DNA of 64,000 bases from Symbiodinium kawagutii (taxonomy: Eukaryota; Sar; Dinophyceae; Suessiales; Symbiodiniaceae): the NCBI GenBank assembly GCA_009767595.1, contig VSDK01001190.1, forward strand, positions 88,904 through 152,903, given 5' to 3'. The notes beneath the pieces are model-generated. The model ran no database searches, was not told the origin of the DNA, and worked only from the letters and a program-made list of their open reading frames with translations. Of the stretch, positions 12,782 to 24,764 are shown one piece after another. The translations under genes were made by a program, and so were the position numbers. How positions within the stretch are numbered: the first letter of the stretch is position 1; every line of letters starts with the position of its first letter.

Positions 12782-15700
12782 GTGATAACCTGGTGCAGAA
12801 GGGTTTCACACGATTGCAAAGAAATCGACAGCCTTGTGCAGTGTCGCAGGCCAAGGCGAAAGCAAAGGCTGAGCCCAAGGCGAAGGCTGAACCAAAGGCG
12901 AAGGCTGAAGCCAAGGCAAAGGCAGAACCTTGGCCGATGATTCACGTGTTCAACGACCACCACCTACGGTTCATCCCAGTGAGGGAGGAATTTCTGGGTA
13001 TGACCGATGGTTGCCGTGTTTTCCTGCATAGATCTGCTGAAAGATATAGTGATGACCACGGGTAAAAACCACTAGGAACCCGCATCTGATCATTGTAGCG
13101 CCGCCTTTCGTTAGAACAATGTTGGTCAGCGTAAACCATTGCTGGCATCATGCTGACCCATATTTGTATAAAGATTTATAGCAAGATAGATATAAAGATA
13201 TGTTTAAAGATATATTTTTAATATTATATATATATATATGTATGTATATATATTTATATATCAAGACTTGCGTAAATATATAGATAGATAGGTGCATATG
13301 TATATATGTATATATGTATATATGTATATATGTATATATGTATATATGTATGTATATATATATATATGATGAAAACCTGGGAACCATCATGAATTGATAT
13401 GAAATTATGGCCAACACAGAGTACCCAACTTGCACACGATCCCGGCCAGGGCATGGTCAAGTCACCATCCCAACACTGGAACCGAAACACCTTGATGATT
13501 GCGATGAGCTAGTCTATGTTGGTGATGATTGATTGAAGTTAATGATGGTCAACAAATCGTTCTTGGTTGGTTAACTCATGGTGGGATTAGCCACTGGCAA
13601 TTCCTTCCCTCTGGAGTACCCATGCGAGTGCCCCAAGTCGCTCAAGAATCGTCAGACAGAGAACTTCAAAATGGCAACTGGTGGTTGATGATGGATGATC
13701 GCTGACGATGATTGATTGATGAAATGTAAATGATGGTGAACGATGGGTGATGATGGTTGACAATGTTATAGATTCATGATCATATGAGTATTGCTGATGA
13801 TGGTTAGTGATCATACAGTCCGGTCGTCAAGTCTTGGCAGGTACTAAAGGTTTACACAGACGCCCCCTATCGACGGAAATGAATAACCAAAGGAATCAGG
13901 AGTTTTGATCTTCACAAACCAGCATTAGCATCAATGTTCAAAGTTCCTCGCCATCATACGAAAACCATGAGGGCAAGGTCGCCATTCATTAACCGCTGTC
14001 ATCACCGAAACCGGCATTAAGCACTCCTTGCAGCATGTATCCGTCTTCGTTCAAGAAGTGCTCATTGGAGCATCAAGGAACCGAAGGCAGAGCCGAAGGC
14101 AGAGCCAAAAGCAGAGCCGAAAGCAGAACCCAAGGCACCCGGCCGAATGATGCATGCCCATTCATCATGGTCGAAAGTTCAATCGTGCTGAACTGCTACA
14201 TGATACTAACGGTGGAGTGGTGATTTTAAATATCTTAACGCTTAACAGTGAGAAGTGCTTTATGTTTTCTGAGTTTCTTGAGCTTGGTAGTAAGGGCGTT
14301 GAAGGTCATGGTGGATAATCGTTCATAAGCTGGTTGATAGGGGATCACGGCTAGCAGTAGTGGTGATGACTCTGACTAGAAGTAATGGTTGAATGATTCA
14401 TATCAAGGTTTAAGAAGCCAATGGATAACTACCAGATGACCCATAACAAGCATCATGAGTCATGACCATCAATATCGCCCTACCATTGGTGGGTTGGTTG
14501 TCTTGATCCATTAACCATTACTGATGGTCACTGTTATCCCCGATCATTGACCATTAAACGCCATTAAAAACGAAAAAAAAATGACATTAAAAACCATCAT
14601 AAACCATGGCAAGCCATGACAAGCCGTCACCATTGGTTGGCCATTCATACCCCTTGGTAGGTGACCCATCCAGCTGGATATCATCTGGCGCCCCTGCAGG
14701 CGCCAGAGACGCCTGCGGCTGATCCACCGGTGGAGGAAGCGGCTTCGCTGGGGGTGCTTGGCGGTTGGGGGTGGGGGTGGTTACCCGTGGTGAAAATGAT
14801 CATGGTGAATGATCATGGTTCACAATGGTCAATAATTTAGCTAACATTTGTTTATTAATCATAGAAATGTATCATGGTGAATTATCATGGTTGATAATGG
14901 TTGATACTGGTTCATGCTTAAAATGGTAATGATTAGGTACTTTTAGGTTTGTTCACCTTGTTTTGATATTATTGTGATTGATTACTTGTTACTATGGTTT
15001 CTAGAGGGTACCGCTAGATAAACTAATTAATCATGGCTGACATTATTCAAGTTGATGGATTAGTTATGGTTACTATGGTTTCTTCTGCTTGCCACTAGAT
15101 TGATTATACGTTGAATAACTGATTTTCTTTTTTTGATGTTTCCTGCTGTTTAACTGGTTACCACTGGTTCATCAACTGATGGTGATTGTAGTTTCCTAGT
15201 AAATAGTGAATTGGATGCTGAGTGCAACTTGATGAATGGTTAATTGATGGCTCATGGCTCGTGATGGATCATTATCCATGCTCAACCAATCAGTTGCTTG
15301 GTTTGTCGGTGACCAACAGATCGTTAGTGACTCATGGTTAATGATGGTTGTTGGTCGATTTATTAGTTGATCAGTCGCTTGGGTTGTTGAACAAGTGATT
15401 GGCTTCATCAATGGCTGATGATGTGCAAAAATGGGTTGTGGTATTTTCTGTCCTTAAGCAATTCAATGGTTGATAAGGGTCTCCGATGCTTGCTGGGTCC
15501 GTGGTCACCTCATTGGTTCATCGGTTGGTGGCACAAATGCAGCACTGGCAAACATGAGCTGATTGACCATCAGCTATGAGCTCCATCATTGCCAATTCTT
15601 GATTCGTGGTTGACTATGGCAATCAGGGATTCTTTACCAACTAGTAGTTGATTGATTTACCATCAATCAATCGCAAGCAGTAATCAATGTTGAATCATTT

Positions 15701-18700
15701 ATGACAATGAACCATTGGACCTTTTTTACTGATGACACTCATGATTGTGATGGCACAAATGACAATACTTGCTAACAGCAATTGTGACTATCAGGTAATC
15801 GATAGCAGTTGAGTGGATTAACCATCATCATTGGTCATTGTCACAACTAAGAGTCATAAAGGTGACTGATCAGTCAATTCCTGTCAATTACTACTTGCGT
15901 CTCACGACTCTTGATATTGATCAACAAGAATATCACTGACCACGCTAAGCAATGCGTAGCTTAGGTACTAAGCGTTGATTGACCATCAGCAATACCTACA
16001 ATCACAGTTATCAACCACAGCAAGGTTTTATCAACTATGAGGAGTCATCATTCATCACTCACTATTGATAACAAGATACTTATGAGCAGTCCGTCAATGA
16101 TATCCAATAAATGATTCTGGCAATGCCAATAGTGCATGATTACCAATCAATCAAGTCATCATTGGTCATTAAGATAGAATTTGTTTAATCACTAATGAAC
16201 ATAAGTCACTATCAATCAACAATTGTCAGCACCATAGTTATAAATCACACTCACGGCATCAAAGTTTAGATAAGAACCAATCAGAATGTTAGTCACCATC
16301 AGTCGACTAATAACATTTATCCAGCAATTGTTAATCAGGTCTGTTTAGTGACCACTAATGGTTCGCCACTGATCAATTCGCCACAAGTCAATTCACCTAT
16401 AGTCACCTGCCATTCAAAATATCATGAATGGCATCCGTATTTTGAATTCACTCCGTAGTGAATATCCATATTGTGCATATCCATATCACCATCATTCACC
16501 AATTAAACATGAACAATTAATAAGTCAACTAATCGAGGCCATTTATGGTTAATCATTAATCGATTGTCAGCTAATCAATAGTACTTCAATATCAATGCTC
16601 AAGTAATCAATATCATTCACCAATATGAATAATCAATGGCTAACTAATCAATATCATTAACTAATCAATCACCACTAATCAATATCAATAACTAATATCT
16701 ATCATTCCTCCGCAGTCACAACCATCGATTCACAGCACAGCAGCCTGCCAGGATGCCGTCGACGGCGACGGTCTGGACGATCTGGGCTTCATGGAGGCGC
16801 GGTCGACCACGACCTGGTGGCGGGTTGCTATGGAGGGCAGTGGGTGATGCTATGACCAGGTGGTTCACCGTGGTAAATGGTGGTATAACCCATGATTAAT
16901 GGTTAGTTATAACCAATGGTGCATGATGGCTTAATGATGGTTTATATGGTGGATGACGGCTTTAATGGTGAAATGGTGGTAGAACAAGTGATGAATGGTG
17001 GTAACCTAGGGTTCATGATGGCTTAGTGATGGGAATAACCAACGGAATGGTTTCAACTAGTACTTAAGGATGGCTTAGTGATGGTTTGGATGGTGGATTC
17101 ATGGTGATAAAACGATGTGTATGCATGGTTAATGCTGATTGATGATGCTTGATGATAGTTTCATGCTGGTAGCTAAATGATCATCAACGACGGCTAATAT
17201 TGGTTGGCAACGGTTAACGATGGTGAAATGATGGTGACATGGTGGTCAGTTCGTGGTTGAATTATCTTAGTGGCTTATGGTGATTGATTCACCCATACTT
17301 TGCTTGATAACGATGATTAATGCTTCATCATGATGAACCACCGTTGATGATGGTCGAACAGCAAAATAGTGATGGTCAATGATGGCGAAGAGTGTTTAAT
17401 GGCCAACTGCAATGGTTAGTGAAGGATAATGACTAATGATGCTTAAGAATGATGGTTAATGCTTAATCATGGTTCATGATAATGGTTCATAATGCAGGTT
17501 TAGTGGTTAATCATGGTTAATGATGGTCAAGGACTGCCATGAATACTGAGCAATTCCTATTAGATCCTCAAATGTCATCACCAATCGCCGTATCTTGCTG
17601 ATGGTAGTGCTTCTTATTAGTACTATGGTATTGTTTCTTACTAGTACTATGGGAACATCATCCATTGATATGCAAGAACAGTTGTGTCTAGTTGGTTGAA
17701 ACCAACAATCAGTCCATCAACAATGCCAAATTGGAAGAAATGACATCCAATAACACGCACTGATATCTTCTTGACCGATCATTGCGCTTGCGATTGGTGC
17801 CATTGCATCTGTGTAGCTGGGCATCACCAAAGGTGTTGGACGCTGTTTTTGTGGGGTAGAAACTGCAACCATGATGTATCATTTGATATCATTTGGGTAT
17901 TTCTTAAGGATATAAACAATCTTCGTAGCAGTATAGTCACACGATGTCGAAATCCTGGTGATTTGTAGAATTAGACTGTTGATGAACACCGAAGTTATCA
18001 TCTGCACTTACTCAGTGTCAATAATCTTGTTTTGGTTGAATATGTTCACTTTTTATATGTACAGGATATTCAGCCAGAAGCTCACTGGCTGGATGTTTTT
18101 TTACATGTAGAGCTTCGGCTTGCATTGGGCTCTGCATGTTGACTTTTTGTTATGAGCTCTTGAGATGGGGTTGTGCCTGTTCATCCCATCAATTATTCTA
18201 ATATTGATTTAGCGTATGTATCTGCAACTGTTGGTATACTGTAAATATACAATCCCAATGTCTTGGAAGTTCAATTGGCCGGCAGCACTGGTTGCAGGAG
18301 GGTGAGGATTCACTGGATGATCTCTTTTTGGAAGAAGGGGAGGAAGAGGCGAACGGGTCTCCATCTTGGAGGGCTGAGGGTAAGACCACGATCTCAGCAA
18401 TGTTTTTTGAGGGAAACGGTGAATAATGTCTTTCAGTGAATGGTTTCCCTCAAAAATGGTTAGCAATGGTTGGTTTTTAGTGGGTTTCCTAACCATTAGT
18501 GAGGTTTTTCAGTGAAATGGTGAATGATGGCTAGCAATGGTTGAAAGTGACAGCGGCCGATTCAATGGCGGACTGTGTTCTTCCAAATCAACGATCAACA
18601 ACAGCTTCAGCTCTGTCATTGGAAGTGGAATTCCCATCACTGCTGGTGTATGCAGCCTTAGTAAACCGAAAGAGTCTTTCCCTTCACTGGGGTCATGTGG

Positions 18701-21514
18701 GGAAACGGTCAGACCAATGTCAAGTCTGGGTCCGTTCATTCATTCTGGTAACGGATTGTTCTTTATCGCCTGCTATGTATAGAAATAACAAACCGTGTTG
18801 CCTCTTGTGGGTCAGTGTCTGCTATTGTTGATCATTGACTTGAACCAAATTCAGCCATGGAGAAGATTTGAATGAAAATTGCTTGCCATTCCCTACTTTC
18901 GGATCGTTCTTTGACACCTTTGCCACATGTGACAACGACACCTTTGTAAAGCAAAATGGCTACCCACCTGAGAGCTGAGAACTCTCAAACTGATGAACCC
19001 AGCTGTGAAGCTCTATGAATCAATGTTCAATCACAGATTGATGGTGATTCATGGTTCAATCAACCATGAACATGGTAATAATGGTCATGGTTACTAATGA
19101 TGGGTATCATAAATAAATCACCATTATGAACCATCATTAGTAACCATGATCAACCCTTCTGTACCATGAATAGCCAGTACGAATCATGGTTGACCAGTTG
19201 TCCCCAGCCAGGACTTCTTCGATGACGATGAACTCTTGCTGGAGTCCGACGAAGAGATGTTTCTTGAGGCATTGGTGCGTTTGGTCCGGCTTGATAAGGT
19301 CAGGTGCTTAATGTTCAGTTGGTTGAGAGTTGCTTAATGGATAGTCAACGGTTGCTTTCTGCTTGGTGGATGGTTGATCAATCATTCGGTACTGGTTAGT
19401 TCATGCTCAATAGAACCAAGTGCTTTCAATAGAACCAAGTGGTTTCAATAGAACCAAGTGGTTTCCTTTGGAATGGAAATGAGATGTGGCCAGCTGTGCA
19501 CGGGGGTGAGGATGTTGAGCCATGTGGTTTTGGATGTTTATTGACACACAATGTCATAATGCAAATTCTTGGTGGTGTTCTTGTCCTTTGCTGGGAAGTG
19601 CACTGGCACTTTCAGAGCATGCCCGAAAAAACTGGATGTGCACATTACCATGAGCAATGATTTTGGTCTGGATCGACTTGATAAAAGAGATGTGCTTTTT
19701 GACACTATCAATGCTTGTTATGTCGATCATGATCATTGCATTGGGTACACCAGTGGTACATAACAATGATTTTTATGTTCATAAACTAGGTGCGTGCGCC
19801 TGTAAGGCGTCGGGGGCGTTCAACGCCATGTTTATTTCAATGTTGAATGCTGAATGCTTCAAAACCCAAGTGCCATTGAATTTGTGAGCAAGTGCAGGCG
19901 AACGTCAACACGCCCCGCCCCACCCCGACCCTTCCGTGACGTAGCATCAGCATCATGACCCCAAAAGACAGCATGAACAAAAACGCAAAACCCTCCCGAC
20001 ACCTTAGGGACGCTGACACCAAAAAAATAAACTACTATGTGCCACCATCGGTGAGCATCCCAGGGACAGTTCCGTTCGCTTCGTCCTAGCCCGCGCCGCA
20101 GGATGACGAGGAGGACGTCGGTTTGGACCCAACTCATGCGCTGAGGGAACTGCCAGAAGCAGTGCTGGTACTGGTGGTGAAATGATGGTAACTGCCGTTG
20201 GTTAAGAATAGTTGATAGTTGGTACCAGTTATACTAGTTGTTATAAATGATAGTGGTTGATACCAGTGGCCAAACAATCATCAACTGATATCGATTTGTA
20301 TCAGTGGATTTAACTAGAAACTGATACTAGCAACCAGGTGACTGTTACTCAACCAATTCAAAATTGTCAGTAATAATTGCTAGTCCACAACGAAATTCAC
20401 AACTAGCATACTATTGGAGAGACCTCCATTTTTGTCATTTGATTTCATAGTCGCAGTTCAAAGTGCTTTGTTTTCCTGATGGTCCATCACAGATCACCTA
20501 GTGGTTGATGAATCCTTAGAATCCTTGATGTTTAATTGATTATACTCCGTCATGTTATCATGTTTGTCACGGATAGCAATCACAACTTCCGCTCGTCTTG
20601 CACAGTCGGTCAAAAAGAGGCGCCCAGTCGGTCTTTGCGCTAAGCAGAAGCAGTTTGGGACGCAGAAGCCGTCGGGTTTTTCAATTCGGGTACCGCTGGA
20701 GGTTGACATTCACCACTGTTACAGGGGTTCGTTCACCCACCTGATAAGGTTAGCCGTTGCTATATCCCAGTTATAAGTTATAACTCTGCACATCCAAGTA
20801 TACAGATCCCCCCACCCATCAAGGGCGCTGGATTTCACAAGGGTAGATTTCGGACTCCCTCAACCTCCTAGCACCTGGTTCCGCTACGCAAACTAACGGG
20901 CATATTTTCAAGATCATCAGACACTATGATATGCAGTCGGCCACATTTCTTTTTTATGGCACCTTACCTGTCATTACATTGCCCCTTAGCTTCTGTTTCT
21001 GTACCTTACATTACAGCACTGTAATGCCGCTTGACCCACACTTTCTCACATTGCAGTACATTGTATTGCAGCTCATCGTTCTACACTAGATTTCACGCTC
21101 ATAAATGTGTTTTGATTTTAGCTTGTCATGACATAGCCTTGCACTACATTGCGCTACCGAACTTTTGAGCCCATCAAATCACTCTTCCTTGCCTTTGATT
21201 GTCCTTCATTGCCTTAGCCTTACATGGTTTTGCCTTAGATCCTAGTACCTATAGTGAGCCACGACAGAGAATTTCCTTGACATTGGAGTTTGGAACTAAT
21301 TACAACTGGCAACCTGATTCACCATAGTCATAACCATATCTTTCACAACATCCTTCACCAACAGTAACTAACATTAACACCAGCCTTAACACCAGCATGA
21401 GCCAACTACCGTTGCCTCAATCCCCACTGTGGCGCCGCAAATCGGTCACCAGGACTTGGAGTTGGATCCCGACCTGCCGGCACCGGGCGAACCGGATCCT
21501 CCGGCGAAAACGGA
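8404..21514 (+). CDS. Large 19-exon gene model, Lys/Ala/Glu/Pro-repeat and acidic protein
   Basis: Exons that fit in phase: 8404-8556, 9545-9615 (donor GTAAGTG), 10009-10103, 10395-10488 (GTAAGG), 11324-11424, 12280-12374, 12655-12686, 12842-12997, 13420-13521, 13617-13680, 14071-14176, 14700-14753, 16752-16843, 18270-18379 (GTAAGA), 18554-18747 (GTAACG), 19212-19298, 20102-20173, 20606-20701, 21453-21514 (GTGAGC). Features in order: SADLRMVQAGTPGIFDRSMG; a basic stretch AKKAKKAILKRRLPRGWTRM; KAKGKAGRAIGERTR; a run of KAKAEPKAKAEPK; five EPKA units at 14078-14137; acidic EEGEEEANGSPSWRAE and DFFDDDELLLESDEEMFLEA; then KKRRPVGLCAKQKQFGTQK. The composition suggests a nuclear or scaffold-type disordered protein (inference). 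No enzyme domain was recognised. The start and end are not located; it may join the gene on either side. Confidence 0.42.
8665..8776. repeat. Foldback element, 39-bp arms with a 34-nt loop
   Basis: 8665-8703 is the reverse complement of 8738-8776 with one mismatch in 39 bp. It lies about 110 bp downstream of the exon end at 8556, inside the intron. Sequence on each side matches an uninterrupted stretch at 50711-50762, so the hairpin behaves like a small inserted element (MITE or foldback). It could also be transcribed as a hairpin RNA. Confidence 0.85.
9616..9744 (+). CDS. Alternative downstream extension of the 9545 exon
   Basis: In a frame different from the one used in the 19-exon chain, 9545-9744 stays open, reads DAQPPLIDGRPFLVMARGTD and CPQEEVLQFGWLESE, and ends at an AG|GTGATC donor. 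This may be an alternative exon form or a second exon. The chain prefers the GTAAGTG donor at 9616 because the phase then fits the next exon. Confidence 0.25.
10914..11105 (-). other. Antisense open frame, status uncertain
   Basis: A 63-codon minus-strand frame with ordinary protein-like composition (SKWQGKPEELFRIHKREQD, then SYSKSYFSRLHDRVFYSELI) lies inside an intron of the + strand model. There are no splice sites clear enough to support it. It is recorded as a possible exon or decayed insertion only. Confidence 0.18.
12133..12212. repeat. (ATC)n microsatellite
   Basis: Nearly pure CAT/ATC triplets with a few CAC and CGT interruptions, ending about 65 bp before the exon at 12280. Methionine-only and isoleucine-only frames here come from the repeat. 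Confidence 0.95.
12731..12783. repeat. (GAT)n microsatellite
   Basis: About 17 GAT units between two exons of the large gene model. A poly-Asp or poly-Met reading results but no coding role is supported. Confidence 0.9.
13219..13369. repeat. (TATATG)n and (TA)n microsatellite
   Basis: An interrupted TA/TATATG repeat in the intron between the exons ending at 12997 and starting at 13420. Confidence 0.95.
14780..16735. repeat. Long intron of degenerate short-word repeats with an orientation switch
   Basis: About 1.95 kb without a convincing exon. To about 15.6 kb the words are mostly of the GGTTGATGATGG kind; from there to 16.7 kb they are mostly the complement (CCATCA, TCAATCA, AATCACTAATCA). 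Only simple low-complexity words are visible. Confidence 0.7.
16850..18265. repeat. Intron with GGTTAATGATGG-type words
   Basis: Degenerate GATGG/GGTTAA words run to about 17.5 kb, followed by ordinary AT-rich sequence with no supported exon. A 65-codon frame at 17771-17968 has no splice sites or motifs that would support it. Confidence 0.6.
18404..18456. repeat. 14-bp perfect inverted repeat inside a short intron
   Basis: 18404-18417 pairs with 18443-18456 (TTTTTGAGGGAAAC and its complement) across a 25-nt loop. It sits within the 174-nt intron between the exons ending at 18379 and starting at 18554, where an RNA hairpin would bring the splice sites together. Confidence 0.8.
19086..19148. 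repeat. 18-bp perfect inverted repeat
   Basis: 19086-19103 (CATGGTTACTAATGATGG) pairs perfectly with 19131-19148, with a 27-nt loop. It lies about 65 bp before the exon at 19212, in the intron. Confidence 0.85.
19407..19463. repeat. Three tandem copies of an 18-bp unit
   Basis: The unit TTTCAATAGAACCAAGTG is repeated about three times with few changes. It is intronic, and no coding role is apparent. Confidence 0.8.
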
Positions 21515-22110
21515 GTGAGCGCGCCACTGCCGTGGACCGCGTTCCGTTCTCCGACGACCGAAAGGGCCACGTCCTCGGCTGTGTAGTCCAACTACGGCGG
21601 TGTTACCAAGGGGTCATGGAGATGTTGATGGCCAGCCACGAAGGAGCTGGTGAAGAAGCACAAAGTTGAACCGCGGGCAATAAGTTGTTGATAGGTTTGG
21701 TCTGTAATAACCATCAGCTCAGAAAACGCAGATGAAATTAGCTGAACAATAAATGTACACCCAACACGGAGCGTTCTTCAGTGCTATTAATGATTATTGA
21801 TGGAAACTCTGACATTACGAGGCCATCTCATGTTTAAATCACGTGTGCTAGCTCTGAAATGGGTTAGTGCCCCGTCGTGCTAGGGGTCATTGAACCACAT
21901 ACTGTAGCTGGGAAATAGATCAAGTGAGCCAACCAGACAGCTGGGTGACCTTCCCATTCAGACTCTTTTGGTTCAACTTCCCCGTGCTTCAGTCATAGTT
22001 TGCAAAGTCGGAACAAAAATCGATATATGATGCTAATATTCTAACACAGTTTATGCCTGGTTGTATTTCTCAGCTCAGCCAATCTAATCTAATCCAATCC
22101 AATGCAATCC

Positions 22111-22111
22111 A

Positions 22112-22199
<88 letters not shown>
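22111..22199. repeat. (TCTA)n microsatellite
   Basis: About 22 pure tetranucleotide units, preceded by a degenerate AATCTAATCC stretch. Confidence 0.98.
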
Positions 22200-23122
22200 G
22201 TGTTTGTGCGTGTGCATATTTGCTGATTTATCTATTTTACTCATTTGATCAAATTTGTATGCACACTCCACGCCAGTATCAATCAGGAAAGATGTAAGCT
22301 TGAAGCACTGTCCCAAGAGGTCGTCGGTGTGAGTGAACTTCCGTGGCTGAAATACCACTGATGCTGAAACGTTGCTGAGTTAACGAGTCGCAGCATGGGC
22401 AAAGGACTCCAATCGGCTCACCATTGTTCTGCGCAATAATCAACATGGAGGGTTCTCAAAATAGAGGTACCCCCAAAATTGTTGGTTCATCACAAAAAAA
22501 GTTATTGATGGATGCTTTGGGGATATTTTGAGAAGCACCCACATCGTTTTGCAAGAAATCGATGACGTTTCAATGGACAACCCTGGAAAAGCAGCGATCT
22601 GAACAAGGTCGGTTTCAAAACTCTGACACTGGAGTATCACAGACGTGCCTACCACAAATGTACCATCCAACCGATTTGGTAGTCGGAAGTAACTAGTTTC
22701 GGGTAGCCAAGTGTTGTGATCTATGGTTTGAGTGTATGATAATCGACTGGTGTATCTTGAAGCAGTTGCCCATGAGTCACCGGAATTGTCAAGCGCTTGA
22801 GGAAGTAATGCTGCTTCAAAGACTTGAATTGGAAAAGCTTCTGGTCATGGGACAGGTGCTGTAAAAAGCATCACAGGTGCAACTGCCAAATGGTCGATTT
22901 AAGGATGGATCACGGTAAATTGCTACTGAAAAAGTCTTAAAGATGGTTATTCATGGTTCTTCACTGATGAAAATGATGCTTAACGATTTTGTGGAACTGA
23001 TCATTGTACATGATATTGAATGAATCGTCCTGAAGAATGGTCCTTGAAACTGGTCAGTGAATTTTTTGGTAAATCTCGGAGGACTTTGCAAATGGTTTTG
23101 TATCCATCGTAGCTGTGCCAAG

Positions 23123-23220
23123 CGCGGGTCACAGCTGCGTCCGCGCAACGCGAAATGCGCTGGTGCTGGTGACTCACAGCAGGGTCACCTGGACCGATCT
23201 GTACAGCGCCGCCTTCGAAG
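23123..23220 (+). CDS. Candidate exon following 21514 in phase
   Basis: The acceptor is CCAAG and the donor is GAAG|GTTCAC. Read in the phase left by the exon ending at 21514 it gives AGHSCVRATRNALVLVTHSR and VTWTDLYSAAFE. A second frame (KCAGAGDSQQGHLDRSVQRR) is also open. The island is clearly richer in G+C than its surroundings. Confidence 0.35.
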
Positions 23221-24088
23221 GTTCACAAAGTTGCCTCGCTGCGGCTGGATGATCACCTCCGGGAAGTGTGGGGAGATGTTCAACCACTATTCTGCATGGT
23301 TCGTGAAGACTGGGGAGGGGAAAACTCGGGATGGCCCATCTATCAATAGGGTTTCTTTACCTTGCTAGTGGTTGGGGGGATGATCATCCAAGTGGCTTTT
23401 GGTGCTACACAACTGAGTTATTGTCTTTAGTCATTCTTCAGTATGCCTTAATGGCGGCGTTGAGCAGTTCTAGGGTTACAAACAGCACTCGCTTTACAGG
23501 TAGATAATAGCCTTGCTTACAACTACTTGCACGTTCGAGCCATTTGGCACTTCAATCTCTCAACGCTGCCGCTGTGGCTCAAGTCTCCCTTGGTGGACCA
23601 GTAGAATGCGTGTTCCTCAATGGTTCCCAGTAGCCATGGTCCTGGCCTACACTGTTGATGAAACTGACCCCTCCATCCCCTGAGATCCCAACTGATCATG
23701 GGATATCAACATATTCAATGCACCTGGCATACATCTGTGGCCATCGCTGTTGCAGCAACAGCAGCTGTTTCAATGCAGTGGCTTAATCGGTCCACGAATG
23801 CATGGGTATCAAAACCTGGCGGGCGATTCCGCAGCTACCAGGAGATGGGTCATTCGTTCATGCATCCTCTCCCATCAGCTAGTATCAGCCAAAACGACAC
23901 ATTTGAATATACCCATTGCTACAGGCATGTACCTACACACATTGCTTCTACAGTGACGCTCACCTTTGATTAGAGTCGACCATATTTCTGTTGGCTACAC
24001 TACCATGATTGTTAATGATTTTTTGCCTGAAAATCTTGCCAGTTTCTCTACTGTGAAGTTTCTCATCCCCGTGCATTGCCGGCATCAG

Positions 24089-24170
24089 CATGCCGGACGT
24101 GAAGAAACAGCGGCCGAAACCTACGTCACCTTCGCCGGCCAAAAGGCCACCGGCCACCAGAAATGAAGCA
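24089..24170 (+). CDS. Candidate exon, Lys/Pro-rich
   Basis: The acceptor is GGCATCAG and the donor GCA|GTTTGA. One frame gives MPDVKKQRPKPTSPSPAKRP, similar in style to the preceding exon and in phase with the exon ending at 21514. The other gives REETAAETYVTFAGQKATGH. Both fit an exon, and the phase chain allows only one of 23123-23220 or this one to follow 21514 directly. Confidence 0.35.
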
Positions 24171-24764
24171 GTTTGATCATCCAAGCACCGACACCAGTGG
24201 ATTGCACCGGTTGCACGCCAACAGTGAAGGGTAGTTACTGACAATGGTAGTTGCTTTTAACTAGGTAGTCGCTACCACTTGTAAGGGTAGAACCCCCTGT
24301 TGTGGCAGTTACAAAGCGTGGTTACTTTCACCATTTTCGATCTATGCAGCTCCCGTTAGAGACTGGCGAGGCGAAGATACTAGTGAATTGTAGTGCCTGC
24401 TCGCCCGATTTCACAACAGTTGAGGAGCATCCAACCACTTCTCAGGCTTCTTATTCCTATGTCCTGTGGAGCACCATGTGTTTTGCATACGCCACATGCA
24501 TACACATGTACATACATTACATTACGTTATATGAGTGCATACAGACATACCACATTGCATGCAGTGTTCTGCAATGAAACATCTCCCCCCCATTTGTGCC
24601 CAACCAGATGGGAAAGCCTTATCTGGCTACCTTGGGGTCATGGTTGATCATGATGAATAATGTTTCATAGCGGCGGCGCACACTGGGTCCATGCCCTCCC
24701 CCTAGTGGTTAATAGCGGCTAAAGATGGTTGCTGGTGAACAGTGTTTTGACTAACAAGGCCCAG

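Noticed and set aside
12076..12940. Poly-Met, poly-Ile, poly-Asp and Arg-rich frames
   Set aside because: They come from ATC/GAT microsatellites and from reading the Lys/Ala exon out of frame.
21515..21669. Continuation of the 21453 exon as EGAGEEAQS-type terminal exon
   Set aside because: It is open to a stop in the right phase, but the acceptor is weak and the later islands at 23123 and 24089 fit equally well; left unassigned.
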